Of a DNA stretch of 64,000 nt, positions 22,235 through 33,811 are shown in pieces (position 1 is the stretch's first letter; every line of letters begins with the position of its first letter). The notes below the pieces were generated by a model that ran no database searches, was not told where the DNA came from, and worked only from the letters and a program-made list of their open reading frames with translations. Made by a program: the position numbers and the translations under genes. The DNA is from Didymella arachidicola (taxonomy: Eukaryota; Ascomycota; Dothideomycetes; Pleosporales; Didymellaceae), in contig CM049994.1 of NCBI GenBank assembly GCA_016630955.3, positions 310,001 to 374,000 on the forward strand, read 5' to 3'.

Positions 22235-23313
22235 TCAGAACCACCGGAAGTCATGGCTGGCATTGATCATACTGCCCTTGCTGACTGCCATCAATTCCCC
22301 TCCAGGCTTGGGCAGACCAGACGGAAGTCCCAAAAAGGGTACTGGAACGTCATCTCTGAGACCTGCGAGTCTTGCGTCTCCCCATTGATGACCCCCAGTT
22401 TGTGCCGACGGGATCTCGGTCTTGGCCCAAACATACCACATCTCGGTCATACCGTTCAGTCGCAGTCCAACAACGGTATGGACCTCCTGCACAAGGTCCA
22501 GATCCCGGCTGCCTGCCGTCGAAAGCCGGCCTCGCGGTGCCCTGGGCTGCACTGCGATACTCGTCCGTTGTGCGATTGCGGCGTCGATGATTCTAAGGCT
22601 GGCGCCCAAGCGCGCAAACTTTTCAGGTATCACGCTCTCTGTAATTCGACCCTGCTCTTCGTGTGTGCAGTCTGTCATGCGGAAACGGAGCTTGGGATCC
22701 AGGCCAATGACGGCGCCCGGTAGTCGACCACCATCAATCGTGCATGAAAGCCCGGACTCGAAGAAGAGCTGGAGCGTTGGAAAGAAGGTGTTCAAGGACC
22801 AGTATATGATCTCTAAGAAGCTGTCAGTCCGTGTAGCCTGCGTCGTGCATTGAGACTGGACAAACTTTGGTTCACCAGATGTGTCGCCGGGATTGTTGCG
22901 CCGAACTCAACTGTTCGGGTGAGGTTAATGTCACGTGGTGTATATACTGAAGGAGACTCCGTCCTCACGGTTGTTGCTTCAGAACCTTTCGCATCGTCGT
23001 CTGCTCTGAGCTGTTCGCTGAGCAGGTCATGCACTCCGCACGTTGAGAAGTGACGTCGTTCGAGTTCTCGGCACAATGTTTCGATCGAGCACCGATAGTA
23101 GTCCATGCAATGCTGATGTAGTCTCTCGCTGGGATGGGATGTGGTGTAAAGAGTGGGCTGCTCGAGCTGCTTGTGGAGGGTTTGAGAACGTTCAAGCGGT
23201 AAATCCGGTGAGTCTATTGTGATTAGTTCGAGGCGGTATAAATCTGGCGGAGGATTGAGAGTAAACTTTATCTGCGCTATAGGCTGCGTGCGCGCTCCCT
23301 TATAGAAACGCAA
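22235..23313 (-). CDS. Hypothetical protein, two exons joined across a 38-base intron
   Basis: Two overlapping-phase open frames on the minus strand join in phase 0: exon 1 22876-23313 and exon 2 22235-22837, with a GT...AG intron of only 38 bases (22838-22875). The joined product is 346 residues with no known domain. Exon 1 has a polar N-terminus with a central helix-like segment (HCMDYYRCSIETLCRELERR). Exon 2 has a hydrophobic stretch (SFLEIIYWSLNTFFPTLQLFF) followed by a moderately basic, globular-looking part. The intron is shorter than any other in the window, so the model is uncertain; a pair of decayed frames is the alternative. It lies tail-to-tail with the RNase T2 gene. Confidence 0.4.
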
Positions 23314-24135
23314 CTTTCACTTTGAAGCTCGTTTGTCGAGCCTGTCTCCTCGATACTGTCCCACAGCTTTGCACATCGTGTCAGTTTCGCGTTCCTGCCC
23401 GTTCCGTTCACCACCACTGTCAGTATCTGTAGGCGCGACGATCAGCGTACCTTGGCATTGAACATAATTCTTACCTCTCGAGGCTTTGCTTCACCTACTC
23501 AGGTCGTCACACTAGGCTGAACCCCTTTGGCGCAGGCTTGCGCCGTTGAGGCGCCTGCGCCTCGCACGACCGAGACGTCTCCATGTAAGAGACGGGCAGT
23601 CCAGTCAGATCATCTCTACTTCTTGTCTATGATGGAGTTTCAGTCGCACTGGAGCCAAACCGCCTGGCAAGACCACCGTCAAAGAGGACAGATTGACGTA
23701 CACAGCAACTCACACGCAGGCGATACCAACGCAGAAGAGCTTCAGATGCTCGTTACCCAAGTTACCACCATGTTGGATTTGTACCGTGACAGGGAAGAGA
23801 AAGCTTCCTAACAGATGGACCGATTAGATAAAACTGCACACCCCTTTGCAGTGAGACTGAAAGACGGCCGATAGTATCAGCCGCTGCTTCGACTTTCCTG
23901 CAACAAGCATCCAAAGACATAAGTTGCAAGACCTACAAATCCGCGGTACGCTTCTCACGCTCGCTCGGTCTTGCAGGCAGCTTCACGGGTGAGATTCTCC
24001 CCTGTTGCTCAGCAACTCTTATATCCGTGTCATGTAGTGGCTCTTTCCAGACTGTCCGCGCACGTTTCATTCAAGACCGGGGGATCTTCAGTGCACGATT
24101 GGTATTATCTAGAGCTTCTCTTATGTGTATTAACG
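23314..24135. other. Intergenic region
   Basis: About 820 bases. A 94-codon plus-strand frame at 23527-23811 has no recognisable feature and was not called. Near 23531-23568 the motifs GGCGCAGGCTTGCGCC and GGCGCCTGCGCC form short palindromes of unknown meaning. Confidence 0.4.
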
Positions 24136-25410
24136 TTACATAGCATGTCCGTGTGGATCTTTGCTACTATACTTCTTTACTTTTGAGTGTGGGTGTGACT
24201 CAATATCCACAGCATAGCTGCGCTCCGCGTATATGATCGTCTTTGGATCAATTGGCTCATCGCTTTTATCTGAGCCTCCATCTAAGCGCTCCCAATTGTC
24301 TGATGGTCTTCCGTGGTGCACAGTCGACAGACTGAAGCCAATATCCGTAGGGTTGCGAAAGCTGTCGCGCAATCGCCGCTGCTTGCTGGTTCCTCCGACT
24401 GTGACTAGCTGAGTCCCCGTTCCGCTCCTCTTGTTGCTGGGACCAGAACTCCCTTCGCCGTTGCGCCGAAAGAAATGTCGTAGCGAGGGAACGGAGGACG
24501 CTATGCAGCCAATGCCGGTCTCGATGTTGGAGCACAGCATGGTGTGCGCGACCCAGACTATGGTTATTTAGCCTGGAAGTATCCATGACGTTGGAAATGG
24601 CTTACATTGTAGGTTGGTTTGGGCCTCGAACTTGTTGACATAGGGAATCCGCACCATGGTGATTACGGATGCAATTGACGCGAAGGACAGCAGTCCAAAG
24701 GCCTGAAATTTCGCCTGCCGCTTCATTTGTGTGTTCCACAGCATGATGGCTGGCACAACGACCAACGCCAGATCCGTTGCGATGGTCGATACGGTGGCAA
24801 CGTGTCCAATGATCACAAAGGTGTCAACAGGAGCACAATGTCCTTCTCCGCTAAGAATCAACGCAGGTGTCCAGATCGAGGCGACCGGCTGACAGTAGAG
24901 CAGAGTTCCAAGGAAGGTGATGAGGAAGGACGCCCATGTCACGGCTAGCAGGACCCAGACTGTATAGATGAGCCCTTTTCTTGTCGAGGCAATTCGTTGG
25001 ATGGTGATGCAGATAGCAGACTTGACCAAAGCTAGACCGACAACGTACATCAAGATCCAGATGATGTAGTACTTCATAGCTTCTGACCATTGCCAGGCGT
25101 TCAGGTCCTTCTCCAGTCTTCCGAGTCCAACGAGGCATGCGTAGATGGCTACTCCAGTGACCGCAGCGTAGACGACCTACATAGGACGTCAGAATAGGTG
25201 ATGAACGACGGAAATGGCATTTCTTACTGTCCCTGCACCTACGAATGTGTCATCCCATCCGAAGGTGCCTTTGACGAGGCGAACGTAAGTCCTCAGAGAC
25301 ACAGTTATGATTGAAAGCCCAAGGAACACGCACGAAGTGATGATAATGGTCAACGGCAGTCCATCCGGCGTAATAGTCCTGGCACTCGGGTCCAGTTCTG
25401 TATTCCACAT
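24136..25410 (-). CDS. Fungal rhodopsin-domain integral membrane protein
   Basis: Seven-helix membrane protein of the fungal rhodopsin-domain family (PTH11/SC1-like), found in large numbers in Pezizomycotina and mostly of unknown role. Three exons, 25228-25410, 24606-25176 and 24136-24557, with 51- and 48-base introns, give 391 residues. Hydrophobic helices start at PLTIIITSCVFLGLSII and continue through KYYIIWILMYVVGLALVKSA, TVWVLLAVTWASFLITFLG, and ATDLALVVVPAIMLW. Family signatures seen are FGWDDTFV after helix 1, CQPVASIW between helices, and NIETGIGCIASSVPSLRHFF before the cytoplasmic tail. The tail of about 110 residues is polar and charged. No CFEM domain is present. Ligand and function cannot be read from sequence. 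Confidence 0.9.
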
Positions 25411-26515
25411 ATTCGAAAATCTGGGGAATAGTCGGTGGGCGAGTGCAACGTCCGAGACCTCGAAAGGCTGTAATACGACCGAGGGACAGTCCAGCTTATA
25501 GGGAGGGAAGCTCCGATGCCACTGCGTTACGAAGCGAGTATGGCAGGCATTCGTGATACAGTGTCGATCGTTGCTTTTTCCACACTATAACTGATGTTCT
25601 TGAATCGATTCAGGAGTCTACGCTGGGGGCCGCAGGTGGAAGAGACACCCCAGAAGGGCATTCAAGAATCTTACGCGGCCCAACGGTTTCAAGGACATCC
25701 TGACATGAACTGCCGTTGGTGACCGTGGAGAATTTTGCAGGCTTGCAGAGATCCACATCCCAGCCAAATCTCCCTTGGCCCCAGTTCCCGTTCCAAGCAT
25801 CTTGAAAATATGGCAGATATATTGACCAGGTTGAGAGTCAGTAGCTGCTGCCGTGTCCCGCATTTCGATCAACGATCTTGACAGTGTTGCATCCAGACTC
25901 AGGAACACATTAGCGTCCGCTTTGCACGTTCCTGGCGAAGGTCTGGCGCAAGCGCTGTGATTTGCGCTAGATGTCTGATCAAGGCAGGACCCTGCCGCAA
26001 AGCCACGCGCTGCCGCTCTTCGCCATAGCAGTGAAATTAGACGCCTTGGAAGCCTAACATCTTCCATATCCGTATATGCGAAGAGCCAGATTGGGAATTT
26101 TGCGGTGGCACTCTCCGTTAAAACTAAGTGGGCCTCGGGCCGATTATTGGCCTCTCGGATGCTGAATGCCGACACCAAACTCCTCCAAGACTGTCTCCGA
26201 TTAATCGAGATGGTGGATACGTAGCCTGCAGGGACGGAAGCATGCGACGGAAAGCTTTGATTGGACCAATCCTGTGACGTTCACATGCTCCGACACGGCA
26301 AGCATTGTCACCCTTTATGTCGAGTCAGTGCAGTACATTACAATTAGTCGGACAGCACTGTGCATACATTGGCGCGTCTCGATTCTGGAGACGCGGAAAT
26401 GTCAAAAAGTTTGGGATGTTGGAGTTCAACGACGTCGTGGAACTGTTGGTTAATGGAGCCGTTTGCTTCTCCACGATTTCGTGTTATTTGGGTATATTGC
26501 ACTGAAACCTCGGCT
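25411..26515. other. Intergenic region with a doubtful 186-codon frame
   Basis: About 1.1 kb between the membrane-protein gene and the P450. A minus-strand frame at 25618-26178 has no domain, signal or splice partner and was not called a gene. Otherwise featureless. Confidence 0.4.
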
Positions 26516-28247
26516 CTAGTCTATCGTCACACGCACGCCCCTGTTGTCTTTGGTCATCGGGATGAACATGTCATGGTCGTAGGCCAAATCCTCGGTTGTG
26601 GTTTCGAACAAATGCATGTGAGGTAGAACACGTAGAGCCAATGCCGTAAGGCTCAGGTTGAGCTCACACAATGCGAGACTGTTCAGTGTTAGCATTGCGT
26701 CTTCTTCGGAAACGTGCAATACTTACTTCATGCCGAGACAAGAACGGCTTCCTTTGGAAAAGGCAAGCATACTACGCTCTACATCCTTCCTTCGGTTGTT
26801 GTTCTCATCTAGCCAGCGCTCAGGAATGAAAGCATGCGAGTCGGGGAAAGCCTTCTCGTCGTGGTGGGTGACCGCAGCGGACATGCCTACTGCATAGCCT
26901 TGTGGTATTATGTACTCAACAGATCGCTTGTTCCATTCTCCACGGAATACCAGATTTTCCTCGGTTGGTACACGAGCCGTGCGAGCTGAAACACCATAGG
27001 ACAGTCTGAGCCCTTCCTGGACAACAGCTCCTAGATATGGCAGGTGCTCGAGTTCGGTCCACGAAGGCAGCTGCTTTGGATCTTGTACGACTGTCTGCAG
27101 CTCGCTTCGAAGCTTTGTGAGGAGCTCCGGCTTTGTCAAGAGATGGTAAGTGATGACAGACATTGCCCAGCTCGTGGTCTCTGTGCCAGCACCGATGACA
27201 CCAGCGGCTTCGTCAGCAAGCCTCTGTGGTTCCTTCTCTAGCGATACCAAATCTGATTCCAGGATTGTGCCAAAAACTGTCGGTCGGTCGTACTTGATAC
27301 CAGCGTCAATATCGGCCTTGGCCTTTCTCATCTTTTCCGGAAGGTCAATCTGCAGCGTGCGAACCATCATAGCCATACTCGGCGGCATATAGTCGACCAA
27401 ATATTTGCCGATACCAGCGCTCGCTTTGGTCCATGGGAAGAAGCGGAAAATGAAGACAGGCTTGAGGATCGAGGCCAAGGGTTCGCGAAAGTTGGGATAC
27501 CAGCCATCTTGATCAAGGAAGCCAAAACTCTCGCCGAAGCTGTAACCAGAAATTGCATCAGACGTGAAGCAGCTGTAGGCCATGGTAATATCGAAAGGCT
27601 TACGGCCTGACTCTCGGAGTAGTTTGTCGCAAAGCTTCTGTGCTAAATTTTGGATCTCGGGCTCCAGCCTCGCAATCATACCTCGCGAGAAGAATTTAGC
27701 AAGAGGAACGCGGCGTACACGGTGTAGGTCATGATCTGCTGTACCGAAACCAGCTTGTCCTAGTCTGCAATAATTAGCTACGTTCTAGATACAGGTCATG
27801 CTGCTCGAAGGAAGGCTTACGCTGAGCCATTGATCTGATGTACTGGCTTATCACGCTTCCGCCCGCCGACAGCGTAAATCTCGTCCGCGAAGGAGATGTC
27901 GTTGCAATGTGTTTCATGAGGACTGATGCGGACAATAGGACCTGGTTTAAGTAGTTAGAATTGGCTTTTCTGAAATTGGCCCAGCATAGTTCACCATATT
28001 TCTCATGCATCTTCGCAATCTCCTTTGTATAGCATCCATACTTGACAACATCGTAGTAGAACTCCGGAAGGTATGTTGCTGCTGCTAATTTGGGTCCAGG
28101 AATGCGACTCAGTGGATGCAGGGGCGAGATGTTGTAGAGGGCTTTGAGAATATGGTAGGCAAGCCAAATTCCGACAAAGGCCAGTGCATTGCGGGTCGAA
28201 ATGAGTGAGGTCGCTGAAGGAGGCAACACAGCATGAGGCGTCGTCAT
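26516..28247 (-). CDS. Cytochrome P450 monooxygenase
   Basis: Membrane-anchored haem monooxygenase. Four exons, 27995-28247, 27821-27941, 26727-27764 and 26516-26678, with introns of 53, 56 and 48 bases, give 524 residues, the normal length. The N-terminus carries an anchor (NALAFVGIWLAYHILKALYN) and the hinge PLSRIPGPKLAAAT. Conserved sites are intact: I-helix AGTETTS (317-323), EGLR (E375, R378), the PERW segment, and the haem loop FSKGSRSCLGMN with C467. The start at 28247 was preferred over an upstream ATG at 28568, which would add about 107 residues before the anchor. General appearance is that of the fungal trichodiene-oxygenase-like (CYP58-type) group, an inference from a few motifs. 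No terpene cyclase, PKS or NRPS lies nearby, so it is not in a visible cluster here. Confidence 0.93.
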
Positions 28248-30474
28248 GTTGGCGCGGGTGGTGAAATAACGCAAGCTGCAATGAAGCAGATAGCTTCCTG
28301 CTTGCTTGTATCGTGGGGGAAGGCCAGCATTATCATTTTGGCGTGCTCTGCTGTGGAGTGCGATACCTGCACTGTCGGGGATTGGTGACAGAAGCGTAGA
28401 AGGGTCCTGCCCAGGCGTGAAACCAGGGTTATCCACATGGCCTATTTGGTCGCCATTAATCCTGAAAAGGGAAGGCATAACCAACACCGTTGTACCGGGC
28501 CGCGAGGGTGACAGCGGTATGCCATCATTTTCATTCGTTGACCAAAAGACCTCCGAGTCGTTTGTCACTAATTATCCTGTCCCCAGTCTTCTCGAGTCGG
28601 TACAGCTTCCGCACGCGCAACGCGGCAAATGTTGTCAACCGTTTCGAACATTAGGCCTACCACCATCTATACAGTGGCCCCATGCCAAAATACGAGAATT
28701 AGGGCTGGCCAGGGTTTAGAAGTCACTGAACCATACGCACTTACCTCCCCGACGTTGGCCAACACATCGTTAATTCTTTGCCGAGCCCGGGTTCCCAGGT
28801 CGTTGGTATCGGCCATTCATCATCGGCAGTAAAAGGCCGTGACGACGCAAGCTTGCTGCCGATCATATTCATACCAGAAAGACGTGTCAAACGGTCGTGT
28901 TCCTAGGCATACTGCCGATCACCATGGTACCACCACCTGGACAAAAAATATCGGACACCCTTGGTCGCTGACCTCATCAAAAGTGTCCGACTTTTTTTGT
29001 CTAGGTGGTGGTACGGTACAACTGCAGACACGTGGAGGATTGTGATATTGCTCGACCTGTAGGATAATACTCTATGCCCTCAGACTAACCTCTGAAGGTC
29101 TTCACATGCAGGCAAATGAGGCCATAAGAGCAACAGCAATGACTTGCAAGGGTCAATGCTACGTTTTAGCCATATTTACGGCTATGAAGATTCGGAAACC
29201 CTATAAAGATATATGCTAGATGAATATGGTGGGTGCAGAGTGCATCAATTGGGAAATTCCTTCCGAGCCCGACAGAAGCGGGAAGGAATCAACGACATGG
29301 CAAATACGGGAGTTAGGGCTCTCCAGCACTTCAGGACCTCAATTATTGTCTCATGGTGACAGCTTACAGGCACACGACGCGTCGGTTTTGAGCACGGTTG
29401 TTAATTGGTAAAGAATGGATGATGTTGATCCATCTGCTCCTCAATCTCGCGTGAAGGCTCTCAGCGTTCATGGCGAAGACTGGCTCCCGACTAGACTTGG
29501 TATCGGAAACACCCTCTTTTGACAGATGTGTAGACGAGACTCAGGCTGCATTGAACCCACGTGGGAGCAAGGATTTCATAAGGCTCTCGCAGTGGGAGAA
29601 GTAAAGTTTCATGTCCAGCACCGCATGACATGGCGACAATGTCGTCTTAGCAAGGAGAAGGTAATATCATACTTCGAAAGTCTGTACAGATTTTGAGCAT
29701 CAGGATCCTTGTGAATGTGAGCAATGTTTAGAGGATTCTCATTCCAAAATGACTAGCCACGACAACTTAGCGTTTCAGAATTCAAATTCGAACACAAAAG
29801 AGCAGAAAACAAGGAAGATCGTTATCAGGATGAGGAACATCGCATCGACTTGACACTTTTTGTCGTGCTTGCTTACTGTCCCTGAGTACAGGGAAAGGGT
29901 AAAGGCCGTTTGCGCGGCCTGCCGTACATTGGAATCCCTTGACCCGATATGTCCATGTCGAAAGCAGGTCTTGGGCGGTAGGCAGATGGACATATGGCGC
30001 TGCGCTGGAAATGTCTTTGATGTCGATCAACGAGCGCAGACAGTCATTAACATGTCCCACCGGACTTGGGGAAGTCAGATCACAGCGGAGCCAGCACAGA
30101 ACATGTCTTCCTTGTTGCGATCGTTTGGCAAAATGACCTTCGAAACGAATTGCAGCGAGGTACTCAAAGGCAGCGACAGGCTTTCATACTGTTCATGCCC
30201 GGTAAGTGCAATGCCAAACGGCAACAATTGGATCAAGAACAAGAGAAGCAAAGTGACAGATGACTTCAAGTCGTTGGCATAAGTCGAGGAAAGAGCAATT
30301 GTAGCGGTATGCTTTGATCTATGTTACACATTGAAAGCCTTCACGTGCTCTCTGCCAAACTGGTGCGAAGTCGATGCATCCAGTCCATGTGCCATATGAG
30401 AATCAACATTCAGCACTTGCCTCGTGGAGATGTAAGGAAGGGTATAAACGAGTACGAAAGGAAAGAAACCAAGG
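28248..30474. other. Gene-poor 2.2-kb stretch
   Basis: No convincing gene between the P450 and the Sas4-domain gene. It contains the foldback element at 28927-29014, a diverged direct repeat pair near 28681 and 29296, and minus-strand frames at 29782-30269 that include a possible signal-peptide-like start. Composition is AT-richer than surrounding coding DNA. Confidence 0.5.
28927..29014. mobile_element. Foldback / MITE-like element with 32-bp terminal inverted repeats
   Basis: Left arm 28927-28958 and right arm 28983-29014 are inverted repeats of 32 bases matching at 29 positions. Both begin GTACCACCACCT and end in TCGGACAC/GTGTCCGA. The spacer is 24 bases. No coding capacity. A short target duplication could not be set with confidence because the flanks also contain GGTAC-like bases. 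The shape fits a miniature inverted-repeat transposable element or a very stable RNA hairpin if transcribed. The family is not recognised. Confidence 0.6.
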
Positions 30475-32050
30475 CTATGTTGTTGGCGCAGTCACACCAC
30501 CCTGCCGCTCTCTCTGCCTTCTTCGTCGCTGTCTCGCGTTGTCACGCAAGAACTGCGGATCTATGTAGTCGTCTGGCATCTCGAACTCGTGCTCCTCGAA
30601 ATCTGGTATAGCCTGCCCGAAAGCCATGGCATTGCGACCATGACGATGCTTGCCGAGTGCTGCGGCTCGTAGATGTGGTTTCGCGTAGAAGGACAGGAAC
30701 GGCGTTGTGGGTTCGGGGGGGACGAAGGGTAAGAGGAAGCCATGTGGCCGTGGTGGTCGTTTGGGCTTGGGGGGTTCTGGTTCCTTTGATTGCTGCTCTG
30801 TCGTATGGGCTGGCCTCCCGTTACCCTTTGGTACTTCAGAGGTCTCGGACTCTTGGCCTTCATCCTCCTCGTCTTCAGTCCGAGCGGCGAGCGCAGCTTC
30901 CTTCTCGGCCCTGATGCGTTTCTCTTCTTGTTTCCATTGGCGAAACTTGTCCACGAGCGCCTCCACTTCCTTGATGAAGTAATCTCGTTTCGACTCCCAG
31001 TCTCTTGTCTCGCCAGCCGTGACGCCCGTTACGCCCATGACCTTTAGCCAGTCAGGCCCTGTGAGGCCATCGAGAAGTCGCTCAAGTTGCTGCTTCTCAT
31101 GCATAGCGCGCTCCTTCTCGATGTTGCGCAGCTGCTTCTCCTTACGTTCGGCACGACGGTGCTGCGCGAAGAAGTGTGAGTCTGCGAGGGGATCTTCGGC
31201 GCCATCGCTGCGAATGTGTCTGGCTATGCTGCCGTAGTCCAACACCTGGAAGGCAGTGGACGACTGTGAGGTTGGTAGTGAGGAGTTCGAGGGTTCGCGC
31301 GGCGGCGTAGCAGGTCTGGTCGTCCGCGATCGTGCAGGGCTTGCAGACTTGCGGAGCGGTTCAGGCGAGACGGGCGCCGGTGTCCTCGACTTGGAGGATT
31401 CGTCGACAATGTATATGGGCGTGTCGATGTCAAGGAACTCTACATGCAAGGGTCAATGGTCGTCCCAGCTCAGCAGCAACGCGTGACGCACCAGATGGCT
31501 TGGGCAAGCCTGCAATGATGTCGTTGTAGCTGGAGAAGTACACAGCGAGGTCACTCTTCAGTCGTGAGCCGCCATCTGAGCTCCGCAGGCTCCTCCTGTC
31601 CTTCGACCTGGCATCTGCTGTCAGCGCAGGCACCGCGAGCTTCCCTACGCTGCCTGGCCGCGGCGTAGAGCGCCCGGAAGGCACGTCATCGGCATTGGTG
31701 TCTAGGAGTGTCTGCACGCCATTTGTAATGCGCACCAGCTCGCCGTGCGGTTCGCGGTGCACGACTTTGGTGGGTGGTCTTGCGTCCGGCAGGTCGTCCA
31801 GCGCGTCAGACGGCCGCTTCCTCGAGCTCGTGCGGGGATGCACTGCTGGACGCGCTGGCGACACGGGAATCTGCTTCACCGTCTTCTCATCGTCGCCGAG
31901 GACAAGCAGCGGGCCGCTTTTGCTCGAACGGCGCGTCGCGACGGTGGTGTTTTGGGCGTGCTGCGGAGGCGCGACGGGCGCAAAGTTAAGCCGGCTCTGC
32001 ACGAGACGTTCAGTCGACGACCGCATTGGAGGCCGTATGAGATTGGCCAT
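30475..32050 (-). CDS. SAS-complex subunit 4 (Sas4) domain protein
   Basis: Likely chromatin protein carrying the C-terminal Sas4 domain (subunit of the SAS-I H4K16 acetyltransferase in yeast). Exons 31492-32050 and 30475-31439, with a 52-base intron, give 507 residues. The N-terminal half is basic, polar and disordered-looking. The domain core lies at about residues 290-380, with coiled-coil-like RRAERKEKQLRNIEKER, then LTGPDWLKVMGVTG and RDYFIKEVEALVDKFRQW. A glutamate-rich linker, a proline/lysine patch (PPKPKRPPRPHGFLLPF) and an arginine-rich C-terminus (RQRRRRQRERQ) follow. Domain assignment rests on the GPDWLKVMGV and FIKEVEALVDKFR pattern. The acetyltransferase partner is not in the window. 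Confidence 0.75.
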
Positions 32051-32814
32051 GGTGCTGCTTGGGGGTTCTCTGGTTTCGCAGGGTCATCTTTCAGGCACTG
32101 CGACACATAGCTGCTATTGAGGGTGTCGTCGCGCTGGGTCAAGGCAAAGCTACTGCGACGGCGTTAGGCGGTTGCTCTAGAGCTCAGGGCCGCTGCAACA
32201 GACAAGCAGCAGCAGCGTGTACCTTGGATCACTTCACCTTCACCACAGCACCTGTGAGGTCAAAATAAGCATTGTAAAATGGTATTTGATATCCTCCAGA
32301 TCCCACTGCAAATTAGAGCCATAGACATCGAATCAGCTTGCAGCAAACTCCGACAATTCCAGCGCCACGGCGAATAGCAGCCAATCACGCGGCGCCCTGC
32401 CACTCTGCGACACCGAGGTCGAGACAATGCTGTTATGCCGACGTTTGAAGCTTGCGCGATGCATGCGCAAGCTCCAGGATCTTTGGGTAGAAGCAAGGGT
32501 CGGTGAAGGATGCTCGGGTTCAAGATGCTAGGTGTCACCATAGTTGAAGTCTTGCGCTGCGCAAGTCGTCAAGATCCATCCCGCGAACCTGGCATCATTG
32601 CTGTATGTGCTGAGGTCATGGAGGCATGCATACGTACGAGGCTGTCATTACACATTATATGTACAGAGCGCGTATCTTCGCAGGACGAAGACGGAGCCAG
32701 CTTTGATAGCGCCAGTATCCAGACCTAGCTGCGGTCTTCTGGCAAATCCCAAAAAAATGCTTCGACGATCAGTATGCAAGAAGAAATGAGTTCCAAACGG
32801 CCTTCCATGACGCC
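32051..32814. other. Intergenic region
   Basis: About 760 bases between the starts and ends of two minus-strand genes. The left part is the promoter of the Sas4-domain gene. No other feature seen. Confidence 0.4.
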
Positions 32815-33811
32815 TCACGAGAACAAAAATTCTTTCAGAACAGGCGATCCTGCGAATTCTGGGTTGAGCAAGACGCAGCTAAAAATAAGTCAGTCGATAT
32901 ATTGCTAGCGTGAAGGTCGACGACGAACTTCAAGAAGTACGAAAGACCCTGCTTTCTTCTTTCTAGAAACCTCGGTCTGAATCGAGCTATACCCTTTGTG
33001 TCAGCACCATGGTAGAGATGTGGGGTGAGCCGAGAGGCAGGTGACTTACAGACTACTGATTTGGGTGGAAACTGTGGCATCGAGCCCACAGCATGAGGAA
33101 ACGTCTTGATGAGCTTTTGGTGGAGGTCCTCGAACTCGGAATACCTAAACCGAGGTAAGCAGAAACATACAGCAAGGTGTCATCTTCACCGACCTCTTAC
33201 GTATCTTCATAGGACCGCCCTGTTCTTTGTCAGTGAATCATTCAAGCCCGTTCCGCATGTCTGGAGATAGATGGACTGATGCATGCAAGCTGATAGTTCC
33301 CTGCATGACCGGTTCCTTTAGGACAGCGCCAAATCAGTGATTGGCTGCGGGGAAGTAGCTTGAGCGAGCCAGTATGTGGGCCGCGTACACTAATGCTCGA
33401 CTGGGGTGAGGCTCTCGGAGGACTTACATCGAGCGTTTCAACTGTGCAGTTCCACACCACATACTGGCCGGGCGAGTAGGCTCCCAGTCCCGGCGCCGTG
33501 CCGCGAACGACCAAGTAGTCGTCAATCGTTACATGCTTTGCCCAAAGCACTTTGCACTGCTCAGAGCTCTCATCGGTGTGGTCCTCGAGCACGATGCGCG
33601 CTCCAGCGTCTGAGGTGTATGAGCTCAGACGGCTACCGTTGGGCTCGTGCCTCTGCCAGTACGGCGGGACTACCGAGTTCCGCTCAGGACGAGCAGTGGC
33701 GAGCTTTGCCCCATCTTCACGAGACGGCGATGGGGAGCTTTCGTTCACAGTTTCAGAGCTCACTGGCTCCATCCATCTGCAGTGTAGCGGACTGGGCGGG
33801 TGGCGCGTCAA
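32815..33811 (-). CDS. PX-domain phosphoinositide-binding protein (Ypt35-like)
   Basis: Small endosomal/vacuolar PX protein similar to yeast Ypt35, which recruits lipid-transfer protein Vps13 to endosomes. Five exons rebuild a 208-residue protein: 33428-33811, 33194-33219 (26 bases), 33050-33144, 32929-32986 and 32815-32878. The PX domain runs from about residue 90 to the end. Its phosphoinositide motif KIRKRYSEF is joined across the second intron, followed by LHQKLIKTFPH, the proline loop FPPKSVV and RFRPRFLERRKQGLSYFL. The C-terminus (LNPEFAGSPVLKEFLF) is the usual PX ending. The first 90 residues are polar and disordered-looking. The 26-base exon uses a weak donor (GTCGGT), required to keep the RYSEF frame, and the first intron is long (208 bases). 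Confidence 0.82.

Noticed and set aside
25618..26178. 186-codon minus-strand frame
   Set aside because: No domain, no signal peptide, no splice partner, and mixed low-complexity content; not supported as a gene.
26516..28247. P450 and rhodopsin-domain genes as part of a secondary-metabolite cluster
   Set aside because: No PKS, NRPS, terpene cyclase, transporter or pathway regulator lies in the window.
28248..28568. N-terminal extension of the P450
   Set aside because: It would place about 107 polar residues before the membrane anchor, unlike the family.
29860..30282. 140-codon plus-strand frame
   Set aside because: Not protein-like and opposed by a better-looking minus-strand frame; neither is certain.
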